A DNA stretch of 64,000 nt from Deltaproteobacteria bacterium (GCA_016874755.1 VGTH01000001.1:62001-126000); one strand, 5' to 3'. Positions 18,535 to 28,336 are shown, counted from the first letter of the stretch. The notes: generated from the letters alone by a model not told the origin. Numbers and translations are program-made.

Positions 18535-19491
18535 ATGCGCAAGTGGTTTTCTCGCCTGTGGGTCGTTTTAGCGATCACCGGCATGGCGGCTTTGGCTCAG
18601 GCCCAGCCCAGTTTTAAGATGATGATTCCGGCGAACCCGGGCGGCGGCTGGGATCAGACGGGACGCAACCTCGCCCAAGCCTTGATTAGCTCGAAGCAAG
18701 CTGTCGCCGTGCAATTTGAAAATCGTGGCGGCGCCGGCGGCACCATCGGCTTGGCGCAGTTCGTCAACGCCTCCAAAGGCGACCCCGCGGCGCTCCTAAT
18801 CGGCGGCATGGTCATGGTCGGCGCGATTCATCTCGAAGGTTCGCCGGTTAATCTGAATATGGTGACGCCGCTGGCGCGCTTGACCGGCGAATACGAAATC
18901 ATCGTCGTGCCGGCAAACTCTCCACATAAGACCATGGCCGATCTGATCAAAGCCTTTAAGGCCAACCCCGGTAGTGTATCGTGGGGCGGCGGCTCGGCCG
19001 GCGGCACTGACCACATTCTCGCCGGCTTGATCGCCAAGGCCAACGGCGTCGACGCGGCGAAAGTCAATTATGTCCCGTACAAGGGCGGCGGCGAAGCGAT
19101 CGCGGCGATCGTCGGCGGCCATGTCACCGTCGGCATTTCCGGCGTCGGCGAGTTTGCCGAACAGATCAAAGGCGGCCGCATGCGCGCCCTGGCGGTGTCG
19201 AGCCCGAAACGCATCGACAACTACCCGACGCTGAAAGAGCAAGGCAACGATATCGAACTTGCCAACTGGCGCGGCGTCTTCGGGGCGCCGGGCATCACCA
19301 CGGCGCAGCGCGACGGCTTGATCAAAAGCCTGGTTGCCGCGACAACGTCGAAGCCGTGGAAAGACACTTTGGAGAAGCTCGGCTGGTCGCCGATCTTCTT
19401 GAGCGGCGATGCCTATAAGAAATTCATCGACGAAGATACCAAGAGAATCGCCGGCATCATCGACTCGCTCGGCATCAAGCCGAACAAGTAA
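18535..19491 (+). CDS. tctC: Tripartite tricarboxylate transporter substrate-binding protein (TctC/Bug family)
   Basis: Periplasmic binding protein of 318 residues with a cleavable signal peptide (about residues 1-23, ending ALAQAQP). It has the family hallmark IPANPGGGWDQTGR and the later VPYKGGGEAIAAI. AAGGAGG 4 nt upstream of ATG 18535 fixes the start. It captures a carboxylate for the TctB/TctA membrane pair encoded next. The ligand may be the acid handled by the CoA-transferase and lyase upstream. Confidence 0.93.
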   Translation: MRKWFSRLWVVLAITGMAALAQAQPSFKMMIPANPGGGWDQTGRNLAQALISSKQAVAVQFENRGGAGGTIGLAQFVNASKGDPAALLIGGMVMVGAIHLEGSPVNLNMVTPLARLTGEYEIIVVPANSPHKTMADLIKAFKANPGSVSWGGGSAGGTDHILAGLIAKANGVDAAKVNYVPYKGGGEAIAAIVGGHVTVGISGVGEFAEQIKGGRMRALAVSSPKRIDNYPTLKEQGNDIELANWRGVFGAPGITTAQRDGLIKSLVAATTSKPWKDTLEKLGWSPIFLSGDAYKKFIDEDTKRIAGIIDSLGIKPNK

Positions 19492-19506
19492 GTCGGCAAA
19501 CAACTG

Positions 19507-19577
19507 TTCACCACAAAGGCACGAGGAGCACGAAGACTTTTTTCCGAGCTTCGCGTCCTTCGTGCCTTCGCGGTGAA
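19507..19577. repeat. Dispersed intergenic inverted repeat, copy 4
   Basis: Short copy: TTCACCACAAAGGCACGAGG ... ACGAAG, a small loop with TTCCGAGCTTCG, then CCTTCGTGCCTTCGCGGTGAA. It sits between tctC and tctB and would form a hairpin in the operon transcript, a position where such structures often lower expression of the genes after the highly made binding protein. Confidence 0.8.
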
Positions 19578-19626
19578 GAATCCCAGCCGGCAAGCTCAAT
19601 CGTCGAAACCAACCGTCGCATCGCCT

Positions 19627-20127
19627 ATGAAAGCCAAGCCAGCGGAGGTGATTCTGTCCATCGCCACTCTCGGCCTGGGTATCGCCACCGCGATCGGCAC
19701 GGCGCAGCTCCCCAGCGCCGGCGGCTACGCGAAAATCGGCCCCAACGTCGCGCCGGCAGTCATCGCCGGCGGACTTATCCTGCTCGGTTGCTGGTTATTG
19801 TACGAGGCTCTCTACGGCGGCTGGCGCAACGCCGTCGCCGACGATCCGGCAGTGCGCGGCGAGCACGCTTTTCAAGCCAGCGCCTTTCTTTGGGTAACCG
19901 CCGGCATCGTCTTGCAGATCGTTTTGATCCACAGCGCGGGATTCTTGCTCGCTCAAGCCGCGCTCTTCGCCTGTGTTGCCCGTGGTTTTGGCAGCAAGAA
20001 GCTACCGCGCGATTTTGCCATCGGCCTGGTTTTGGGTTTGGCGGTATTCTTGTTCTTCGTAAAATTCTTGAACGTCAACTTGCCGGCTGGCTGGCTTAAA
20101 CCCATCCTCGGTGGCGCGGGGATTTAG
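19627..20127 (+). CDS. tctB: Tripartite tricarboxylate transporter small membrane subunit (TctB)
   Basis: A 166-residue inner-membrane protein with four hydrophobic helices, the standard TctB size and topology. ATG at 19627 is preferred over upstream codons, which lie inside the dispersed repeat. It is between tctC and tctA, with only a 6-nt gap to tctA. It is needed with TctA for sodium- or proton-driven uptake, although its own role in the complex is poorly known. Confidence 0.88.
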   Translation: MKAKPAEVILSIATLGLGIATAIGTAQLPSAGGYAKIGPNVAPAVIAGGLILLGCWLLYEALYGGWRNAVADDPAVRGEHAFQASAFLWVTAGIVLQIVLIHSAGFLLAQAALFACVARGFGSKKLPRDFAIGLVLGLAVFLFFVKFLNVNLPAGWLKPILGGAGI

Positions 20128-20133
20128 GTTCCG

Positions 20134-21618
20134 ATGACGGAGACCTTTGGTTTGCTCATGCACGGCTTCAGCATCGCGCTGACGCCGATCAATTTGCTCT
20201 GGGGGTTCTTGGGGACCATTCTCGGCACTTTCATTGGTGTTCTACCTGGTGTCGGCCCGGCGCTCACGGTTGCCATGCTGATGCCGCTGACGGTCAAGCT
20301 CGATCCCACCGGCGCGCTCATTATGTTCGCGGGTATCTACTACGGCGCCATGTACGGCGGCTCGACGACGACGATCTTGCTCAACACGCCGGGTGAATCG
20401 GCTTCCATCGCCACCGCCCTCGAAGGCAACATGATGGCAAAGAACGGCCGGGCCGGACCGGCGCTGGCCACTTGCGCCATCGGCTCGTTTGTCGCCGGCA
20501 CGATTGCGACGGTTCTCGTTACCTTGCTTGCGCCGTTGGTCGTTGAAGTGGCGCTTAAATTTGGCCCAGCAGAATACTTCGCCTTGATGGTTTTCGCTTT
20601 TACGACAGTGTCGGCCGTGATTGGCAGCTCCACTGTGCGCGGTTTGACCAGTTTGTTTCTCGGCTTGCTCTTGGGCGTAGTTGGCATCGACAGTCAGACT
20701 GGGAAATCGCGCTTTGCCTTCGGCGTGCCAGAGTTGCTAGACGGCATCGACGTGGTTGTCCTTGCCGTCGGCTTGTTCGCCGTGGGTGAGGCTCTTTATG
20801 TTGGCGCCTATGCGAGCCGTCTCGATGAAAAAATCGAACAGCTCAAGGGCTCGCTCTGGATGTCGAAACAAGATTGGCAGCGCTCCTGGCCTGCCTGGCT
20901 GCGCGCCACGGCCATCGGTTTTCCGTTCGGCTCGATTCCCGCCGGCGGCGCCGAGATTCCAACGTTTCTGGCCTACGCCACCGAGAAAAAGTTGACGAAG
21001 CATCCCGAAGAGTTTGGCAAGGGCGCCATCGAAGGCGTCGCCGGGCCGGAAGCCGCGAATAACGCGTCGGTCACCGGCGCGCTGGTGCCGCTGTTAACCC
21101 TCGGCATCCCCACCTCTGCGACAGCCGCGGTGCTCCTGAGCGCTTTTCAGAATTATGGCATTTCGCCCGGGCCGCTGTTGTTTCAGATGCAAGCGGACTT
21201 GGTCTGGGGTTTATTGGCGAGCTTGTATGTCGGTAATGTCTTGCTGCTGATTTTGAACCTGCCCCTGGTGGGCATATGGGTCAAAGTGCTGACGATTCCG
21301 CAGCCGCTGCTCTACGCCGGCATCTTGGTGTTCGCGACCCTGGGCGCGTACAGCCTGCACCAATCGGTGGTCGATCTGATCATGCTCTATATTTTCGGCT
21401 TGTTGGGATTTGTCATGCGCCGCTGGGATATTCCGGTAGCACCCGCTGTGATCGGCCTGATCTTGGGACCGCTCGCCGAAACCCAAGCGCGTCGCGCCCT
21501 GGCCATCAGCCAGGGTGATCCGTCGGTGTTCATTACTCATCCAATCTCCGCGAGCATCTTGGCCTTGTCGGCGGTTCTACTGTGCTTGCCGCTGATCATC
21601 AAGTTAATGCGCCGCTAA
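20134..21618 (+). CDS. tctA: Tripartite tricarboxylate transporter large permease subunit (TctA)
   Basis: A 494-residue permease with about twelve hydrophobic segments. Family hallmarks are [15 protein letters not shown] near the N-terminus, [20 protein letters not shown] around residues 70-90, and its internal repeat around [12 protein letters not shown]. It forms the transport path for the TctC-delivered substrate. Its last 4 nt overlap, on the opposite strand, the end of the AsnC-type gene. Confidence 0.95.
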   Translation: MTETFGLLMHGFSIALTPINLLWGFLGTILGTFIGVLPGVGPALTVAMLMPLTVKLDPTGALIMFAGIYYGAMYGGSTTTILLNTPGESASIATALEGNMMAKNGRAGPALATCAIGSFVAGTIATVLVTLLAPLVVEVALKFGPAEYFALMVFAFTTVSAVIGSSTVRGLTSLFLGLLLGVVGIDSQTGKSRFAFGVPELLDGIDVVVLAVGLFAVGEALYVGAYASRLDEKIEQLKGSLWMSKQDWQRSWPAWLRATAIGFPFGSIPAGGAEIPTFLAYATEKKLTKHPEEFGKGAIEGVAGPEAANNASVTGALVPLLTLGIPTSATAAVLLSAFQNYGISPGPLLFQMQADLVWGLLASLYVGNVLLLILNLPLVGIWVKVLTIPQPLLYAGILVFATLGAYSLHQSVVDLIMLYIFGLLGFVMRRWDIPVAPAVIGLILGPLAETQARRALAISQGDPSVFITHPISASILALSAVLLCLPLIIKLMRR

Positions 21619-21899
21619 GGATGCTCCATTCCAATAGAAAACATCCGCTCCAGATCGTGGCGCGAATAGACGCGAAAGGCGATCAGTGTCTCCGAAGCGG
21701 TAATCCCCGGCACGCCGCGAATCTTTTCGGTCACGACTCGGGCCAGTTGATCGTTGTCGCTGGCGCGCACAATGGCGGCCAAATCGTAGCGCCCGGCAAC
21801 CGAATAGACCTCAGTAACGCCGTCCAAATCGGCGAGCATCTCGGCAACTTTGTTGGTTTTGTCCCGCTCGGTCGTCAAAAGCACAATGGCAGAAAGCAT
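21615..21899 (-). CDS. Stand-alone Lrp/AsnC ligand-binding (RAM) domain protein
   Basis: A 94-residue protein made of the effector-binding domain of Lrp/AsnC regulators alone, without the helix-turn-helix part. It contains [23 protein letters not shown] and [11 protein letters not shown], typical of these ferredoxin-fold RAM domains. Stand-alone versions are common and may sense amino acids or modulate full-length Lrp proteins. It converges on tctA with a 4-nt overlap. Confidence 0.88.
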   Translation of the reverse strand: MLSAIVLLTTERDKTNKVAEMLADLDGVTEVYSVAGRYDLAAIVRASDNDQLARVVTEKIRGVPGITASETLIAFRVYSRHDLERMFSIGMEHP

Positions 21900-22008
21900 A
21901 GAAAAATTTCTCCTGACTTTGAGAGTAACCGACCGAGCGCACTAAAATCAACGCTATCTTGACCGTGACAACCCGCTTCAATACTATGCGACGCGAAACG
22001 GAGGACCG

Positions 22009-22998
22009 ATGACGAAGGCATATTCGTTTTTGCTTTTTGCGGCTTTGGCGTTTTTTGCGGCCATTGCGAGTCTTTCTGCCCAGGAAAAACTCACGGTCTC
22101 TTACAGCTCCGTCGACGCCCCGAGCGCCAACTGGTACATCGCCCAGGACAAGGGCCTGTACAAAAAATACGGCCTCGACGTTGAATCGATCTTCATCCCA
22201 GCGTCATCGACCAATGTCGCCGTGCTGGTCGCCGGCCAGCTAAAATTCGGCAACGGCACCGGCGGCACCATCGCCAGCGCCGCCGTCGGCGGTGCCAGCC
22301 TGGTGGCGGTGGCCTGCTTCATGAACACGCTGCCCTACGAGCTGGTTGTGCAGGAGTCGATCAAGACCAAAGAACAGTTGAAGGGCAAGAGCCTCGGCAT
22401 CAGCCGCATCGGCAGCTCGTCGGACGTCGTCGCGCGGGTGTTCCTGCGCAACTTGGGATTGGAGCCCGACAAGGACGTCGCGATCATTCAGGTCGGCGGC
22501 GCCGGTGAGCGCGCCGCAGCCTTTCGCACCGGCCGGATCGCCGCCTTTCCCGCGCCTCCCGGCGTGCTCCATCTGACCAAAGGCATGGCGCAGCGCGTGC
22601 TGATCAGCACGGCCGATTTTCAAAAGCCGTATTTGTTCCCTTATATTTGCGGCACGACGACCAAAGCGTATTTGGCCAACAATCGCCCCACGGTGAAACG
22701 CTTGGTGATGGCGCTGAGCGAAGGTTCGCAATTTTTCAAAACGCGCAAGGAAGAGAGCAAACAGATTCTCGCCAAGTATTCACGCCAGAGCGACGCTGCT
22801 TATTTGGAAGCCGCCTGGGCGGTCAACGCCAAACTATTCGAGCGCGTGCCCTACGTCACCCGCGAAGGCATGGACATCCAGCTAAAAGATGCCCTGTCCA
22901 AAAAGCCAGGGTCGACCGTGAAAGTCGAAGACATCGTCGACGACTCGATCGTCGCGGAATTGGAAAAGGAAGGGTTCTTCGAAAAATTTCACAAATGA
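22009..22998 (+). CDS. ABC transporter substrate-binding protein (NitT/TauT, SsuA/THI5-like)
   Basis: A 329-residue exported binding protein with signal peptide about 1-24 (ending SLSAQE). It then has the NitT/TauT-type pattern: APSANWYIAQDKGLYKKYGL, a hinge with LVAGQLKFGNG, and KGKSLGISRIGSSSDVV. No ATPase or permease is adjacent. Such orphan binding proteins are abundant in uncultured lineages like the one suggested here, and the ligand cannot be predicted. Confidence 0.9.
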   Translation: MTKAYSFLLFAALAFFAAIASLSAQEKLTVSYSSVDAPSANWYIAQDKGLYKKYGLDVESIFIPASSTNVAVLVAGQLKFGNGTGGTIASAAVGGASLVAVACFMNTLPYELVVQESIKTKEQLKGKSLGISRIGSSSDVVARVFLRNLGLEPDKDVAIIQVGGAGERAAAFRTGRIAAFPAPPGVLHLTKGMAQRVLISTADFQKPYLFPYICGTTTKAYLANNRPTVKRLVMALSEGSQFFKTRKEESKQILAKYSRQSDAAYLEAAWAVNAKLFERVPYVTREGMDIQLKDALSKKPGSTVKVEDIVDDSIVAELEKEGFFEKFHK

Positions 22999-23005
22999 TG
23001 GCGCG

Positions 23006-23136
23006 TCCCTCGATACGCGCTACGTACTACTGCCCTCGATACATGACCTCAGAAGATCATTACTCGGGACTCACGGGGAACAGCCGACAATACATCGGTT
23101 TTCCCGAGTAGCGGCCAAGGGGCGCGTATCGAGGGA
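23006..23136. repeat. Nested inverted-repeat element (15-bp outer, 9-bp inner arms)
   Basis: Outer arms TCCCTCGATACGCGC (23006-23020) and GCGCGTATCGAGGGA (23122-23136) are perfectly complementary. Inner arms TACTCGGGA (23061-23069) and TCCCGAGTA (23102-23110) are also perfect. It lies between the convergent ends of two binding-protein genes and has no coding potential I can see. It looks like a small non-autonomous element or a bidirectional terminator. Confidence 0.75.
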
Positions 23137-23155
23137 TGAACCTTAAGCCGGTCGG

Positions 23156-24187
23156 TTAACGCCACAACTGCTCGAAAAACCCCGACCTTTTCACTTCATC
23201 GACGTAGCGATTGTCATAATAGGCGGTGACCGGCGTTGCGGCGGCGGCTTTGGCATCGATCAAATTGCTCTGCACCATCTGCTTGGTCATCGAGCGCAGC
23301 GCGCCTTCCGGCGTGAAGCCTTCTTTGGCGTAGTTTTCCGTGGCGAAGCGATAGAGATCTTCCAAGATGTCGGCGTCCTTCAGCGGCATCCATTTAGTAA
23401 TGATCTTCCTAGTCCCCTCGCGATTGGTCTGAATGTACTTGATCGATTCCGCCGTCAGCTTGATCACCCGATGGACCATGTCGCGATCCTTTTCGGCCAC
23501 CGAGCGGCGCGCCACGATGCCGTTGGTGATGAACTCGGTGAGCTTTGCCAAGTCGTTGGGCGAAAACAGCTCGTTGTAGCCTTGCTTCTTCAGTTGGAAA
23601 TTGTACGGCGGCGAAAACACCGCGCCATCCACCGAACCACGGATCAAACCGGTCATCGCTTCCGGCTGCCCGCCCATTTGCAGGATCGTGACATTCTTCA
23701 CGCCGTGGCCATCGATGGCGGTTTGCAGCGCGAAATGGGTCACGGTACCGAGGCGGCTGACACCGATCTTTCGACCAGCCATGTCCTCGGGCCGCTTGAT
23801 CTCAGGCTTCACCATGATCGATTGGGTGAAGCGCGGCACCATCGAAGTGATGTGGATGATATCGCCGCCGCGCAGCACGTTGGAAATCACCGCCGGGCCA
23901 CCGGAACCGGAGAAGTCGGCGGCGCCGGAGAGCATCGACTGAAACAGCGCCGAGGATGCGCCGATGAAGACCGGGTCGAAGTCGATGCCGTACTTCTCGG
24001 CGATCTTTGCCTCCTTGGCGACGAACCAAGGGAGGCAGTTGACGCCGATAGGCGAGAACGGAAACGGGACTTTCTTGAGGGCTTGGCCCCAGACCGACGT
24101 TGGGGCGATGATGAAAAACAAGACCGCGGACACTGCGGCGAACGTGCGGCGCTGTTTTGCAGACAGAAAACCGACCGAGGATCTCAT
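23156..24187 (-). CDS. ABC transporter substrate-binding protein (NitT/TauT-like), second orphan
   Basis: A 343-residue exported binding protein. A basic N-terminus and hydrophobic stretch (about residues 12-35) form the signal peptide. The mature part has CLPWFVAKEAKIAEKYGIDF, AGRKIGVSRLG and MGGQPEAMTGLIRG, typical of the NitT/TauT class. It converges with the gene at 22009 but the two are only distantly alike, so they probably bind different ligands. No cognate permease or ATPase is present. Confidence 0.9.
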   Translation of the reverse strand: MRSSVGFLSAKQRRTFAAVSAVLFFIIAPTSVWGQALKKVPFPFSPIGVNCLPWFVAKEAKIAEKYGIDFDPVFIGASSALFQSMLSGAADFSGSGGPAVISNVLRGGDIIHITSMVPRFTQSIMVKPEIKRPEDMAGRKIGVSRLGTVTHFALQTAIDGHGVKNVTILQMGGQPEAMTGLIRGSVDGAVFSPPYNFQLKKQGYNELFSPNDLAKLTEFITNGIVARRSVAEKDRDMVHRVIKLTAESIKYIQTNREGTRKIITKWMPLKDADILEDLYRFATENYAKEGFTPEGALRSMTKQMVQSNLIDAKAAAATPVTAYYDNRYVDEVKRSGFFEQLWR

Positions 24188-24491
24188 AATCGAACCCCCT
24201 TTGCTTTTGTACAGTGCCGCTCTATTACAGTTGGGTGGCTAATGTCAATGCGATGGTCATTCTCACCAGGAAGGCGCGCAGGACTGTGGTCGCCCCTCCG
24301 GAGGGCAGACACTGGGGTCTGCCCCTACACCGGAACCGGATGGTGCCGCCAACCCACAGGCTGATTTCATGTTCCGTGGGCGAGCGTAAGATCATGAATC
24401 ACTTCGTGGTGAGTGAACGCGCCTGTGAGTTTGACTCTTTCCACGATTGGCAGTAGGTCGGGAATGTACTCAGCGAAAATTCGGAGGCAGC
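24188..24491. other. Intergenic region with one REP-like hairpin
   Basis: A 304-bp divergent spacer. It contains the hairpin GGGCAGAC / GTCTGCCC (24303-24310, 24317-24324) flanked by GGGGC and CCCCTAC, related to the hairpins at 3809 and 56686. Otherwise I see only promoter-length sequence and the GGAGG ribosome-binding site of the next gene. Confidence 0.55.
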
Positions 24492-25649
24492 ATGTTCTAT
24501 CCCGATCTGACCCGCTTCGGCGTCGACAACGAACGATTGAAACGCGAACGGCTGGCGCGCTTGCAAAAAGTCATGAAGCAGCACGAGCTCGGCGCGCTCT
24601 TGCTCACCGACTGGCTCAACATTCGCTACGCCACCAACACCGTCATGATGCTCGGCCTGCGCACCTATGCGATTCAGCGCTTTGCGTTGATTCCCGCAGA
24701 GGGCGAGCCGTTGATCTGCCAGCGCGAGCTGTCGCGCAAACCGCAGTACAAGAGCCTGCGCTTCGATGCTTTCATGTTCGGTATGCGGCCGGCAGTGGCG
24801 ACGGAGGATTTTGTCAAGCAAGCGGTCGCAGGGCTAAAGGAGCTCGCAGTGAGTGGCGAGCGCGTCGGCGTCGATGCGTTGAATCTCGAAGCAGCCGATG
24901 CGCTGCGCGGCGCCGGCGTCAAGCTGGTCGACGGCAACCGGGCGATCAACCAGTCGCGCGCGGTGAAAACCACCGATGAAGTGCAGCTGATTCGCTGGAC
25001 CAGCAAGGCCAAAGAACGGGGCTACGATCTGGTGCGCAAAGAATTGCGCGAACCGGATATTGCCGAAGAGCAGTTGAGCCGCATCATGCTCGACGTGCTG
25101 TTGGATCAAGGATTCGAGGCGGGCAGCGAGTTCATCTCAATTTACGATTCGTCGATGGCCGACAGCCGGCCGCACAATGAGCCGATGGGCAGCGACTTGG
25201 TGGTGGTCGAAGGGGATTTGGTGATTACCGATGCGACGGTGGCAGGGCCAGGCGGCTACTACAGCGACTTCTGCCGGACGTTTAGCCGCGGCAAGCCAAC
25301 TCAGCAGAGCCGCGACCGCTACAAAGAAGCCTTCGAGAGCATGCAAAAAGCCCTGCCGCTGGTAAAACCGGGCCCGCTCACCGAAGCGCACCAACACTTC
25401 GGCAAAGGCGCGACCAAAAGACTGCCCGGTTTCGACGGTTTCCACGGCGTCGGCATGTGTATCTACGAAGCGCCCTGGCTGCGCGGCGGCGACCCGGCAG
25501 AATACATGGTCAGTCTCGAAGCGAACATGATCGTCGCGTTGGAGATCAACCACTATCCGGTGAAGCTGGAAAACTTACTCCGAGTAACGGCGAACGGCTA
25601 CGAGATCTTGTCGGAATATCCGATGGATCCCGAGCTCGTGCCGGCGTAA
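24492..25649 (+). CDS. M24-family metallopeptidase (Xaa-Pro aminopeptidase/creatinase-like)
   Basis: A 385-residue protein with the two-domain layout of creatinase/prolidase-fold proteins. The C-terminal pita-bread domain has the five metal-ligand positions: Asp in ITDATVAG, Asp in YYSDFCRTF, His in FHGVG, Glu in LEINHYP and a final Glu in ANGYE. ATG at 24492 has GGAGG 5-9 nt before it. It may cleave an Xaa-Pro peptide or an amidinohydrolase-type substrate; sequence alone does not decide. Confidence 0.88.
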   Translation: MFYPDLTRFGVDNERLKRERLARLQKVMKQHELGALLLTDWLNIRYATNTVMMLGLRTYAIQRFALIPAEGEPLICQRELSRKPQYKSLRFDAFMFGMRPAVATEDFVKQAVAGLKELAVSGERVGVDALNLEAADALRGAGVKLVDGNRAINQSRAVKTTDEVQLIRWTSKAKERGYDLVRKELREPDIAEEQLSRIMLDVLLDQGFEAGSEFISIYDSSMADSRPHNEPMGSDLVVVEGDLVITDATVAGPGGYYSDFCRTFSRGKPTQQSRDRYKEAFESMQKALPLVKPGPLTEAHQHFGKGATKRLPGFDGFHGVGMCIYEAPWLRGGDPAEYMVSLEANMIVALEINHYPVKLENLLRVTANGYEILSEYPMDPELVPA

Positions 25650-25650
25650 T

Positions 25651-26868
25651 TTACGCGACGATGCCCAACGCATTGGCCGCGCGGAAATTCGGGAACACGC
25701 GGCTCATTTCTTTTACGCCCAAATGGCGCGCGACCGCTTCGCTGCAGACGGCGCGAAAGTCGGTGGTCAGCGCGAGGTCGCGGCCTTCGTGCAGCACCTC
25801 CTGTGCTAGCCCCGGCCAGCGGCCGTAGACTTTGCCGCCGCGGACTTTGCCGCCCATGGCGAACATGACATTGGCGTGGCCGTGGTCGGTGCCGCGGTTG
25901 CCGTTTTCTTTGGCGGTGCGGCCGAACTCGGACATGGTAACCACGAGGACGTCGTCCATGCGATCGCCCAGGTCTTGATAGAACGCTGCCAAACCGGCGC
26001 CGAACTCTTTCAGGCGATTGGCCAGCTGGCCGGTGGCGCCGCCTTGACCGACATGGGTGTCCCAGCCGCCGATCTCGGTGAAAGCGATCTCCACGCCCAA
26101 ATCGGCTTTGATCATTCGGGCGATTTGCTTGAGTCCATTGCCGAAAGCGCCGCCGGGGTATGCCGCTGCGCTGGCGGGAATCTTCGACTCGACGGCTTTC
26201 AACTGAGACATCGCCTCGAACAGGCTGTTGCCGCCTTGGCGGAACAACGGATCGCTCGAGTTGGCATAAAGCTTCTGCAGCGTCGCGCTCATCGCCGGGT
26301 TGCGCAGGCGAAACTCTTCGATGGATGACAGGGTCAGCACCGGTTTCAAGCCGGCGAGCATGCGCGGGGTTTGCGCCGTCATGGCGACGCCGCGAAACGG
26401 AGCCTCACTCTTAACTTCGACAAGCGAGCGGTTGAGCCATCCATCGGGAGTGCTCTTGAGGCCTGGCGTGCCGATCTCCATGTAGTCTTGGGCGTCGAAA
26501 TGGGAGCGCGTCGGATCGGGCGATCCCGAAGCATGCACGATGGCCAAGTGGCCTTTGAGATAAATGTTGTGCAGCGGCGTCAGCGCCGGGTGCAGGCCGT
26601 AAAATCCGTCGAGATCGATGGCGCGATCTTCGCCGCCAGCTGGCTCCGCCACTGCGATACTCGGCCGCAGCTGATAGTAGGCCGGGTCCTTGAAAGGAAT
26701 GACGACATTCAAGCCGTCCATGCCGCCGCGCTGAAAGACGACCACGAGGGTTTTGCCGCGGCCTTTCTGCTGGGCGCCGGCGGCGCGCACGAGAAAACCC
26801 GGCGGCATGCCGAAAGCGAGAAAGCCGAGACCGGCGGATTTGAGAAACGAGCGGCGTGAGCTATTCAT
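25651..26868 (-). CDS. DUF1501 protein, Tat-exported
   Basis: A 405-residue member of DUF1501 (related to sulfatase/alkaline phosphatase-fold proteins). A twin-arginine signal SRRSFLK is at residues 4-10, followed by a hydrophobic stretch. MDGLNVVIP and MSEFGRTAKENGN are typical of the family. It is encoded 2 nt after the DUF1800 gene; the DUF1800-DUF1501 pair is conserved in many bacteria and thought to act in the envelope, with no proven reaction. Confidence 0.93.
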   Translation of the reverse strand: MNSSRRSFLKSAGLGFLAFGMPPGFLVRAAGAQQKGRGKTLVVVFQRGGMDGLNVVIPFKDPAYYQLRPSIAVAEPAGGEDRAIDLDGFYGLHPALTPLHNIYLKGHLAIVHASGSPDPTRSHFDAQDYMEIGTPGLKSTPDGWLNRSLVEVKSEAPFRGVAMTAQTPRMLAGLKPVLTLSSIEEFRLRNPAMSATLQKLYANSSDPLFRQGGNSLFEAMSQLKAVESKIPASAAAYPGGAFGNGLKQIARMIKADLGVEIAFTEIGGWDTHVGQGGATGQLANRLKEFGAGLAAFYQDLGDRMDDVLVVTMSEFGRTAKENGNRGTDHGHANVMFAMGGKVRGGKVYGRWPGLAQEVLHEGRDLALTTDFRAVCSEAVARHLGVKEMSRVFPNFRAANALGIVA

Positions 26869-26870
26869 GC

Positions 26871-28310
26871 TTACCTCCTCTGAAATTCGGGGGCGGCCAT
26901 CAGCAAAGCGATGGCATCTTTGCCTTCGGTTTCGCCAAGGGCTGCGCGAGTCGCGGGTGCCAAGGAATCCGGCGCGATCAAGCGGACGAACGCATCGCTA
27001 TCGCTCAGCAACTCCGGGCGAACCCGCGAGCCGTCAAGGCGATTGCCGACCAGATCGCTTGCAAAATTCATCCGAGTCAAAAGCATGTCTGGGCTGATCC
27101 AAGACGCGCCGCGATCGGGAAAGCCGGTGGGCGGCTGCGCCAAAAAGAGCGGCTCGCCCATGCGCGCCAGGTAGCGCACCAACTGGTGGGGGACCTTGGT
27201 CTCCGCTCCGGTGGCGCGCAGCGCGCTGGCGACGTATTCCACCGGTTTTTTTACCTTGGCGCGGTAAGATTCCTCCGAAAAAAATTCCGGCGAATCGATG
27301 ATGGTGCGCAGCACGGCGCGGATGTCGCCGTCGGTTTCACGGAAAGTAGCGGCAGCTTTGCTGACGATCGCTACCGGCGGGTCGTCGGAAACCAAGCGCC
27401 GCGCCAATTTGGTGGCGATAAACTTGGCCGTCGACGGATGGCGCGCCAAGAGGTCCAAGACTTTCAACCCTTCATCGACGCCGGTCGCGGGGATGCGCGT
27501 GCCAAGGACGATCTTCTCGCCCTCGTCGTGCATGCGCGGATTGAATGTGAACTCGCCCTGTTTTTGCGGCTCGCGAATGGTCCAGCCGGTGAAGCAGCGG
27601 GCGACTTCGTGAACGTCCTTCTGAGTGTAGCCGCCGTCGACACCCAGGGTGTGCAGCTCCATCAGCTCGCGGGCGTAGTTTTCGTTCAAGCCGCGCCGGC
27701 GATTGTTGGCCGCGGCCACCCGCGATGCCGGTGAATCGGGCCCGGTGCTAAGCCAGTTGTCGAGGTAAAAAAGCATCGCCGGACTCTCGGCGGTGGCGCG
27801 CAAAAGCGTGCCGAAGCGGCCGAGCGCGTGGGGGCGAATGGTGTCGCGGTCGTAGGCGGTGGTCAACCAGCGGTCGGCGCCCTTGCCGGCGAAAATATTG
27901 AAATGGTTGCTCCAGAAATCGACGACGATCTCATAGAGTTGCCGCCGGCTATAGATCGAGCGCAAGAGGCGCGCCAGCTGCAATTCCAAAATCACCTGGC
28001 GCGGTCCCTGCATCTCCATTGGCAGCATCGACATTTGCTGCTGGGCTTGCTGCTGTTTGGCTTGTTGCTGGGCCTGGCGCGGCAGCGGGTAGAGCTCGAT
28101 CAACTCGCGGCTGCTGAGCCGCATGGTCTTCAAGCCGGCGAGTTTTTCCTCGACGTAGGGATCGGCGATCCTGTCGGGCTCGAGCTGCTCGTCCAAGTAG
28201 GCGCGAAAGCCGAGACGGTCGACGCGCGCGGCTTCCTCGCGCGTCGGTCCGAAGCTGATGCGGTTGAGCAGGTGAGTGATTTTTTGTTCGCGAGTCAGTG
28301 GTGTGCTCAT
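26871..28310 (-). CDS. DUF1800 protein
   Basis: A 479-residue DUF1800 protein, the conserved partner of the DUF1501 gene downstream. The segment GLNENYARELMELHTLGV and the following CFTGWTI are hallmarks. There is a Gln-rich insert (QQQAKQQQAQQQ) near residue 90. The start is set at 28310 because GGAGGAAATACCC precedes it. Function is unknown; the pair is often linked to cell-surface processes. Confidence 0.92.
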   Translation of the reverse strand: MSTPLTREQKITHLLNRISFGPTREEAARVDRLGFRAYLDEQLEPDRIADPYVEEKLAGLKTMRLSSRELIELYPLPRQAQQQAKQQQAQQQMSMLPMEMQGPRQVILELQLARLLRSIYSRRQLYEIVVDFWSNHFNIFAGKGADRWLTTAYDRDTIRPHALGRFGTLLRATAESPAMLFYLDNWLSTGPDSPASRVAAANNRRRGLNENYARELMELHTLGVDGGYTQKDVHEVARCFTGWTIREPQKQGEFTFNPRMHDEGEKIVLGTRIPATGVDEGLKVLDLLARHPSTAKFIATKLARRLVSDDPPVAIVSKAAATFRETDGDIRAVLRTIIDSPEFFSEESYRAKVKKPVEYVASALRATGAETKVPHQLVRYLARMGEPLFLAQPPTGFPDRGASWISPDMLLTRMNFASDLVGNRLDGSRVRPELLSDSDAFVRLIAPDSLAPATRAALGETEGKDAIALLMAAPEFQRR

Positions 28311-28336
28311 GGGTATTTCCTCCATGCGAACAGATT

